DNA from: Clostridiales bacterium
Lineage (GTDB): Bacteria; Bacillota; Clostridia; Lachnospirales; Lachnospiraceae
Reading direction: 5' to 3'
DNA: 32,818 nt
Assembly (NCBI GenBank): GCA_021201035.1
Contig: JAJQFQ010000133.1
Location: forward strand, 1-32,818
Both the position numbers and the translations under genes were made by a program. Below, piece by piece: positions 7,768 to 16,100 of the stretch (its first letter is position 1; the number at the start of each line of letters is the position of its first letter). The notes beneath the pieces were generated by a model that saw only the letters and a program-made list of their open reading frames with translations, was not told the origin of the DNA and did no database searches.

Positions 7768-7902
7768 CCCAGCATCAATCACAATTACTGTCGGCATCGT
7801 TTCCGCTTTCATACTCATCACATACTGCGCCGATTTCGGCGCCGCAAAAATCGCAGCAGCCATCACGACAACAGCCATCACTACTTCTATTTTTCTCTTC
7901 AA
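7765..7902 (-). pseudogene. N-acetylmuramoyl-L-alanine amidase, 5' part (signal peptide and first catalytic strand)
   Basis: This encodes the missing front of the amidase at 3938-4666. It has a basic start (MKRKIEVV), a hydrophobic export signal or membrane segment (MAVVVMAAAIFAA), then TVIVIDAGH, where His is the first zinc ligand. Beyond 7765 the frame reads into element DNA and stops at 7687. I prefer the TTG start at 7902, which has GGGAG upstream and gives a normal signal peptide. ATG codons at 7920 and 7917 are in frame but have no RBS. The fragment lies directly downstream of the GH18 gene in the same direction, consistent with a two-gene wall-hydrolase unit. With excision the complete product would be 288 residues. 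Confidence 0.82.
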
Positions 7903-7946
7903 AAAACTCTCCCACATCATATAATTATTATATGATATGAGAGAGT
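7900..7946 (-). terminator. Hairpin between GH18 and amidase that also holds the amidase RBS
   Basis: On the minus strand a long stem (7927-7946 pairing with 7906-7925, few mismatches) is followed by TTTTTT, a classic terminator just after the GH18 stop. The 3' arm contains GGGAG, the likely RBS for the TTG start at 7902. The same hairpin could therefore limit both transcription and translation of the amidase. Confidence 0.7.
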
Positions 7947-7954
7947 CGTTTTCT

Positions 7955-9820
7955 TTAATCCATAAATTCCGCGATCATATCCCAAACGGTATTCTTCTCA
8001 AAACCCAACTTCCAGAAGGAAGCTCCCGCGAGTCCGTTAGACTGCATCACCTCCAACTTTTTCTCAATAGAATACTCATTCTCTATCCAGATCTTGTAGG
8101 TACTGCCCCCGTACTCATACTCCACATAGTACTGACCGCAATCCTCCAGCCATTCATAAGTCGCGTCATTCGCCGCTACACGGGTCTCCGCCTCACTCAT
8201 ACTGACCGCCTCGCTTGTCAGGGTATAACCGTCACCGTTGTCGGTTGTATCCGTATCGGTCTCCGAAGTATTCTCATCCCTGTCCGCCGTATTTTCATCA
8301 GTCTCTGACGCATCCTCGTCATCGTCCGCCGTGCTTTCATCAGAGTCCAATACACCGCTGTCATCCTCCGCTGCCGTCTCATCCGGCGTCAGCTTCCACA
8401 CTCTGGTATAAAACGGTACTCCGAGAATCACCTGTTCTGCCGGGACCTCCTCCAGTGTGTCCGCTACAGCCTGCGTCACAAAGCTCAGTGATGCCACCGA
8501 TCCCTCTTCCGAACCATTATAATGCTCATCATAAGCCATCAGCACAATGTAGTCCGCAAACACCGCCTGTTCATCCCGATTGTAAAATTCATTGTAGGAA
8601 GCCGGCGCATAATTATCAACCGAGAGAACGATGCTGTTATTCCTGCATTTGATTGACAATTCCCGGATAAACTGCAGGAACCCGGCTCCCGCCTCTGCCT
8701 CCAGCGATTCAAAATCAACATTGATCCCGTCCAGATCATATTTAATTGCCTCCGAGACCAGATTATTAACCAGCGCGTCGCGACTGGATGTCACATTCAG
8801 CACCTGCGTTGTATCAACCTCGTCATTTTCCAGATTGCTGACCAGTGCCCAGACCTCTATGCCCTGTTGATGACAATATGTCACATAATCCGAGCTTGCC
8901 AGCGAGGCTATGCCGCCCTCGTCATCGTTGAGGTAAAACCATGTGGGCGAAATGACATTCAATCCTGAGGTCGAAGCAAGGACAGATGAAACGTTTGCAT
9001 TCGCGTCCTGGCTTGTCACCTGATGCCATGCCATATTGATCGTATACGATCTGGAAATGTGGGTAAACTCAGCCTCATCAAAATCACTCTCATAAAGCTC
9101 TGTCTGTGTACTGCCGAGAGACTTATTTTTGACATAGCCGACAAATCCATCCTCCGTACATACCTCTGTCCAGCTGTCCATCTCCTCGATGATGATCACC
9201 CGATCGCCCTTTTCAAGCTCTGTAATGATACTGCTCTTGACTCCGCCCAGTTCCCGCAGCTGTGTGGAGCTTTTCACGGTAACATATTCTATCTCACCCC
9301 ACGCATCTGAAATCACCACACGATTCGGTTCCTCATAATAGTCCCAGCGAATATCTGTATACTGCTCAATGAAAGACAGGGACAGATACATCTCACCATC
9401 CGCCACATGGACAATGACCGCATCCGCCGTCTGAGCCTCCTTCGCCACAGTATACTCCGCCGTCTCCGCCTCCGCATTGACAATACCATCCGGAAGAGTA
9501 TAGCGCAGAATCTGTTCCGTCTCATCCCAGTAAAACCGCTCGTTCAGATAACTGTGAAGCACATCATAGGGAATATACAGCTCGCCATCCATCATCAGCC
9601 CGGTCTCATCCAACACCTCATTGTCATACGTAAGAAGCACATCCTCCTCACTCTCCAGACCGTAAAAAGAAGCATAGTCCGTCGTATCCGACGATGGAAG
9701 ATACTGCTTCAGTATCGTATTCAGAGAAGTGATACCCACGATCAGGACAACCAGTACCACTACCGCTGCTATCAGAATCATTCTTTGTTTTCTCTGTTTT
9801 TTTCTTTTCCGTACCGGCAT
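7955..9820 (-). CDS. Membrane-anchored GH18 cell-wall hydrolase with SH3-like domain
   Basis: The protein (621 aa) is predicted to hydrolyse glycan strands outside the membrane, in the manner of YaaH/YdhD-type spore and wall enzymes. An N-terminal basic stretch and one transmembrane helix (about 14-35) are followed by a copper-amine-oxidase-N-like region (YIPYDVLHSYL to EPNRVVIS, about 80-172). An SH3b-like domain (about 180-235) comes next. The GH18 barrel starts near 255. The catalytic motif DLDGINVDFE lies at about 362-371, with Glu371 as proton donor. ADYIVLMAYDEHY and the C-terminal GASFWKLGFE are further GH18 marks. An Asp/Glu/Thr/Ser-rich repeat (about 478-535) interrupts the barrel. 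GGAGG lies 5-6 nt before the ATG. It is paired with the downstream SPOR amidase. Confidence 0.85.
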   Translation of the reverse strand: MPVRKRKKQRKQRMILIAAVVVLVVLIVGITSLNTILKQYLPSSDTTDYASFYGLESEEDVLLTYDNEVLDETGLMMDGELYIPYDVLHSYLNERFYWDETEQILRYTLPDGIVNAEAETAEYTVAKEAQTADAVIVHVADGEMYLSLSFIEQYTDIRWDYYEEPNRVVISDAWGEIEYVTVKSSTQLRELGGVKSSIITELEKGDRVIIIEEMDSWTEVCTEDGFVGYVKNKSLGSTQTELYESDFDEAEFTHISRSYTINMAWHQVTSQDANANVSSVLASTSGLNVISPTWFYLNDDEGGIASLASSDYVTYCHQQGIEVWALVSNLENDEVDTTQVLNVTSSRDALVNNLVSEAIKYDLDGINVDFESLEAEAGAGFLQFIRELSIKCRNNSIVLSVDNYAPASYNEFYNRDEQAVFADYIVLMAYDEHYNGSEEGSVASLSFVTQAVADTLEEVPAEQVILGVPFYTRVWKLTPDETAAEDDSGVLDSDESTADDDEDASETDENTADRDENTSETDTDTTDNGDGYTLTSEAVSMSEAETRVAANDATYEWLEDCGQYYVEYEYGGSTYKIWIENEYSIEKKLEVMQSNGLAGASFWKLGFEKNTVWDMIAEFMD

Positions 9821-9947
9821 CTGTTCCTCCAGAATATGCGAAATGTATAGATATACTGTAGTTTAACATGTTTCGCCTTTTTCTGCTACTGTTTTTCATT
9901 TTTTCGATAATCATATGATTTTCCTGCACCCTTTTTTCTAAACGGAC

Positions 9948-10104
9948 ATGACTGCTGACGCAGTCATCACCATGTATGAAAGTCGATGACTCCGCTCTGC
10001 GAGCTCCCGTCATCGCCGCCGATATTCGCAATCCGCGCTATCGCGCTACTTGCTCATACCGTCTTGGTCGTCGAATATCCAGCCATCTGGGTGTGCAAGC
10101 ACCC
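9948..10104. repeat. Cluster of four hairpins in the GH18-adhesin intergenic region
   Basis: The 378-bp gap 9821-10198 has no convincing gene. It holds ATGACTGC/GCAGTCAT (9948-9967), GATGAC/GTCATC with an inner GCTC/GAGC (9985-10014), GATATTCG/CGAATATC around a GCGCTATCGCGC core (10021-10079) and GGGTG/CACCC (10089-10104). The density suggests a dispersed palindromic repeat or a structured RNA. The strand is unknown. Confidence 0.5.
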
Positions 10105-10142
10105 CCATCTGACTGTCTATTCACGACACTTTCATAGTAAAT

Positions 10143-10169
10143 GGCAGAGGGCATTTCTGCTCCTCTGCC
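10143..10169 (-). terminator. Hairpin downstream of the adhesin gene
   Basis: GGCAGAGG (10143-10150) pairs with CCTCTGCC (10162-10169). It lies 30 bp past the adhesin stop. There is no T tract on the minus strand, so it may be an mRNA 3'-end stabiliser rather than a true intrinsic terminator. Confidence 0.4.
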
Positions 10170-10198
10170 TGTTGCAGACATTCACTGCCAGTTTTAGT

Positions 10199-13100
10199 TT
10201 ACTCAGTTGCAACCGTTTTCTTCCTACGCTTAAACAGCATATAGAGCCCGAAGACGGACACAGCTGCCCCGATGCCAAGCGCAACCGGAAATGCCGGGGA
10301 TACGCCCGCTTTCGGAAGTTCGAAAGTCACACTGTTCGAAACAGTATATGTAATGTCGCGGAAGTAGTATACTGTCCCATCAGAACTCATTGACGCATTC
10401 GTCAGATCCACATCATCCATGGCCTCAACCGCCTCCACACTCACCATATATGGAAGTTCAAACTCGATTGGCTCCGCCAGAAGCGTCATGCCGTCAACGG
10501 CAGCAGTCTCTACCAGACGATATTTCTCACCATAGGTCAGCTCCTCAAAGGAAGCTATGCCATCCTCATCTGTTGTTGCCGTGCCGATGGAGACATGATC
10601 ACCCAGATCTTCATCGTACATGTAGAGGGTGAAGGTGACGCCTTTCAGCGCATTCCCGTCATCATCCTGTTTTCGGATCCTGACACTGCAGGGCGGCACA
10701 TCCTCGCTGTCTTCTTTGGTGAACTCATCTTTGATCTCTTCATCATCACGCGTCAATGCTGCCGTGCTGCCATTTGAATCCTGTGTGATATTAAGGGTAA
10801 CAACCGTCATTGCGTCGCCGTTATCATCCACAAGCTCATTGCCGTCAGCGTCATACCATGACCCGTCAAGTGTGTATCCGGCCGGTGACACGGTTTCCTC
10901 AATGGTGATCGTGCCGACCGGGATGATCACGTTGCCGTCCTTGTCATAGTACAGCGCGTCGGAGATAACATCCTGGAGGTAGATATAATTACCATTGCCG
11001 TCTTTCTCATCCGACAATTTCGTCACATAACCTCCGTTGCCATCAGACAAGACATTGAGCACCCACATTGCTGTCGGTGCGGCACCTGCCGCCTCAATCT
11101 CGGCCTGTGACGCGTACTGCCCGTCATAGTACAAGACAGTAAACTGTGTACCTTCCATCGTATTGTCCGGGAAGACAATCTCTGCCAGCCCTTCTGCCGG
11201 GACAGCCTTCTTATAGATCTCCAGGCCGCCGCCGTAATACGTGGAGTCGTCCGTTACATCCAGTTCCACGGCATACTCTGCATTCACGGTTTCGGATGTC
11301 ACATTGACCGCATGCGTTACCGTATCCAATTCAAAGCCAGCCGGGGCGAGTGTCTCTTTTACATAATATGTGCCATAAGCGAGTCCTTCCAGGTACTCTG
11401 TCTCGCCGAACTCATCTGTTGTCAGGTAGCCAAGTCCAAGCGTGCCCGTACCATCTGCTTTGATGACATCCCCGGATGCATCCGATGCAGACGCATACAC
11501 GCCGTACACAGCACCTCCCAGTGTATACGTATCCAGGTATTCCGTCAGGTCACGGTCATCTGACTCCTTGTAAACCCGGAGTTTTCCGGTCTCAATATCC
11601 TCTGTAATGGACAGGCTGTCACCGGACAACAGGGAGCTTCCGGATACGCCGGTCGTCAGGTTCGTATATGTCACGCTGCTTGCCGTGCAGGCTGCCTTAT
11701 AGATGGTGCTGTTTAATTCAAAACCTTCCGGTGCCTGCATCTCCTGAATGTAATACGTCCCGACCGCCAGGTCTTTCGAAGCTGCCTTGCCGTCCACATT
11801 CGTTGTCATAGTGGTAAGGAGCGTGCTGCAGGCTTCATCGCTGAAAATGCCGAACACCGCACCTTCTAATGTGTAATTATCGTTGTTGTCTGTTGCATCC
11901 GGGTCAGCGGAAGACTTCACGACCGATAAGGTAACCGTATTTGGTGTCTCCGCTACAGGTATGGTGTATGTTTTCCCATCCCCTGAATTGCCCGATATAA
12001 GAACGGCCTTATTCGTTTCGCTGTTGATCTTGAAACCTTTGGATGCCTTCGTTTCTTTCACATAATACGTCCCAAGAGCCAAATCTGACACGCCTGCATA
12101 TCCATCCGCATTCGTTGTCAGGTATGCAACACCCAGCGTTCCTGTACCGTCATCGCCGATGACATCATTCCCAGCGTCAGATTCAGATCTGTATACACCA
12201 AATACCGCTCCTTCCAGTGTATAATCATCCGCACTATATCCGCCTGGTGCCGTACCTCCTGATTCATCCAGAATATAAGCACTGTCAGAAGAATACTTCC
12301 GGATCTCGATCGAGCCGGTTTTCGGCTTATCATAGATGTACTTCCGGAATACCGTTTTAGTTGTCGTGATCTCGACCGTATACACATTCGGATTCCCGTT
12401 TGCATCAACATCCGCCTCATAGCCTGTCGGAGGGTTTATCTCTTTCAGGTAATATGTTCCGATTGGTATGCCGGTAAGAGAACCAGACGTATACAGTCCG
12501 GACGGGTCTGTGTATTTGGTTGAGCCTGTCGTAAAGGAATCATACAACTGCGAGCAGCCCGCATCGTAATACAGGCCGAACTCCGCACCTTCCAGACTGT
12601 AGTTGTCATTAATGACCCATTCATCCTCCGTATAAACATAATAGCCGGTTATGGTCGCATCAGACGAGTATTTGTATACGTAGATGCTTCCGGTCACAAC
12701 ATCGTCTTCCACCTCAAAATACAATGTTGTCTTTTCATCTTTAACGGCTGTCAGGCTATGGGATCCTGTATCGAGTTTGATGCCGGTGGACTGTCCGCCC
12801 GCCTGTAATTGTGCAAGTTTGGTAGCGTTCTCTTTAATATAATATGTCACTTCCGTTGCTGTCCCGATATCAATCGGGCCGATCGTGTTAGATACGCCGT
12901 TAGCGGAAAGTGTAAGCACAGCAGCCGTTTCAGCCACATCGTCCCCATCCGCATCCCAGTACAGCTGTTCTGTGCAGTCCGCATCCGTATAAACAATATA
13001 CTCAATACCTTCCATTGAATACTCTGTACCTGTCAGATCCTGGTCAATATCCAGCGTTTTCTCCATGGCGATATAAACATTATCAGGCTGTTCCTGCGGA

Positions 13101-16100
13101 TCCGTCGAAGTCACATATTTCAAGCTTGCATCACTCGCTGAGAAAGACCAGGTATTTTCATCCAGCCCGTAGTTGGTTGCCGGCATAGTTTCCTTCACAT
13201 AAATTGTCAGTCCATACGGGACGTCAGTCAGCGCAAATACCGCGGTAGTCTCACCATTGCTGTCAGTCTGGTAATGGTCGAAATCAAACTTCCGGTATTC
13301 TTTTTCAAATTCACTGTCAAGGAACGCCATATATACTGCATCATCCAGATCCAGTTCTGTCTCCTCCGCTTCCGCCTCAGTCACCAGCCCCAGCTTATCT
13401 GCGATGGAAGCAAGGGACATGTTTTCACTAACCGCCCCTGCCACACTGCCAGCCATGCCGGACAGGGCATTTTTTACACGCGACAGGATGCCGGTATCCG
13501 CCGAAGCCGTCAGAGTCGATGTGTCGGCAAAGCTTACTGCGCCGCCATAGCTTACATTGGAAGCTGCGGATTTCGTAGCAACCATGTTCTGTGCCATTGT
13601 AGCGGTTGCCGATGTGCCATACAGTGTAAAGCTTGTGCCAGATGCTGTACTGCATCGAACGAACATACCTTCATGAGATGTCGTAGTGGAACACCGCCAG
13701 ATCAACGAGCCGGTCAGGTTAGTACAATTGAGAAACATGTTGCCAGCATCCGTCACGTGTAAGGTAGAGATGTTGGCCAGTCCGGATACAGTTGTCAGTG
13801 CCGTACAGCCGTTAAATATACTGGACATGTCCGTTACTTTTGCAGTATTCCAGCCAGTAATATTAATCGACTTCAGGCTGGGACAGTTATAGAACATAGC
13901 CGATATATCCGTCGCATTCCCTACCTTAAAGGTTCTGAGGTCCAGGCTGGTCAGGCTGGTACAGTTCATGAACATACAAGTAAAATTTGTTACTCTTGTT
14001 GTGTCAAAGTTGCTGATATCAATGGAAGTCAGCAGGTTGCAGCCACGGAACATGGCCGTCATATCTGTACAGTCACTGGTATCAAGCGTATCCAGTCCCG
14101 TAATACTGGTCAGGGATGAATCTGCTGCGGTAAGGCCTATCGCTGATCGATAATAAACCTGGAACATGGATTCCATGTTCGTCACATTCTGTGTATTGAA
14201 TTCACTGACATCCAGTGTTTTCAAAGATATAACGTGGTCAAACATATGGTTCATGTCAGTCGCATACGACGTGTCAATGACCTTGGTTCCGAAATCAATA
14301 GACACAATATCCGTCATTGCACTAAACATAAAACTGCTGTCATAATTGAAATAAATCAGCCCGGCATCATCCCCTTCGCCTGTCGGGACATCGGATACAT
14401 AGCATGTCGTCCCGACCATCCAGGCAATCACACCGCCGTTCTGCGCATAAGACACATCAATCGTTGTCGTTGAGTCGGACGGTGACTTGGTGTTCGTGAA
14501 TACAATGCTCTTCAGGGTCTTGCCTTCACTCTCTGCCAGTGCCATGATATCCGCATCAAAGTCCGGCCCGGTCTCCAGCATCGCCATGGGACCTTTGTAG
14601 ACGTAGAACGTCCGGGTTTTCGGCGTATCTGTGCTCTTTACAATACCTACATCGTTGTCTGCGGTGAGTTTAACCGGATGCACCTCAGTGTCAATCTCAA
14701 AGTTCGCCGGTGCGCTGGTTTCCTGTACATACACGTATGTATCATCGCCGCTGTACAAAATCCCGTCCAGCTCACCGTACCCGTCCTCATTGATCGTGAT
14801 CGTGCCTGCAGGGCGGGAACATACATTGTCATTGCACTCATAATATACCGTGTATACTGCACCTTCCAGAGAGTAATAATCCGGGTAATCCTCAAGCAGG
14901 GACGAGTCACTGGATGATTTGTACACGATGACCTTGCCAAGATCCAACGGGTCGCTCACCGTCACTTCCACTGTCATGTTTGACTCGGAAACGACAGTGC
15001 TGTCCGCAGTCACGGTATGTACTTCATCGCTGAGTTCATAGCCTTCCGGGGCTGTGATCTCCTTCACATAATAAGTGCCCATGGGGAGTTCAACAGAGCT
15101 CGTGCCCTTCCCATCTTCATCTGTCGTGATCATATGCAACAGCTTTGTGCAGTCGCTGTCAGAATAGATACCATATACAGCACCTTCCAGTGTATAATCC
15201 TCATGGAGCGCAAGCTCGTTCGCTTTCACCGTGTCGCTGACCTGCCCTCCACCATCGGAACTCATAACAGCCACGCTGTCAAAGTCAGTCTCTTTCGTCA
15301 GCTCGATCGTGATCGTGATCGGCTCATCCCAGAAGGACAGGCTGAAGCTGGTTTCTGCCGTTGTGGAGCTGACAACCACCGACTTTATCTCAGAGTTTAA
15401 GAAGAAGCCTTTCGGTGCCGTGATCTCCTTGACATAATACGTGCCGTAAGGCAGGTTGGACGCCGTGCCGTAAGCGCGCTTGTTTGTGGAATCATACTGG
15501 TCTAATGACACCGTAGCCACAGCCGTGCCGCTGCAGACGCTGTTTGTATAAACACCGAACGTCGCCCCGGAGGCAAGCGAATACGCACTGTTGCCGTCCG
15601 TAGTGCTGTTGTCTTCCGAATACTTGTAGATTTTAAGATCTCCTGTATACGGTTCTTCTGTCGATGTAACGGTGCTTGTTTTTCCATTCGTTACAGTTAC
15701 CGAATACACATTCGTGTCAAGCTTGTAGCCTTTCGAAGCCACGATCTCCTTGATATAATACGTACCCGGGTCAAGGGAGATCGTTTCTGTATTCCCGCTG
15801 GAATCCGTGGTCAGGGTTGCAATACGGTTCGTATTGTTGGAGTTAGTGCCGGTTGCCGCGGCTTTAGCTTCCGCCTCGGTTTTAAAAATCTGGTACTTCG
15901 CGTTAGCCAGCGAGTAATTGCTGTTGCCGGAAGTGATCGTCGTATTGCTCGACACTTTCTTCACCTGTGCTTTACCTTTTGTCTGCGTGCCGACTTTGAA
16001 TAAAGCTACAGAACTCTGGCTGTGCGTCATCTGCGTGATGATGCCAAACACTGCATACGTTGTCCCTGCGGAATCCGTGCCGGTCGCCAGGAGGCGGAGC

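Noticed and set aside
9648-10031. A 127-codon minus-strand frame before the GH18 gene
   Set aside because: It overlaps the GH18 start in another frame and covers the hairpin cluster; no RBS or domain.
10500-15800. Regularly spaced similar DNA segments in the adhesin gene that might suggest a CRISPR array
   Set aside because: The similarity follows codons of Cna-B modules, spacing is about 300 bp or more, and the frame is open throughout.
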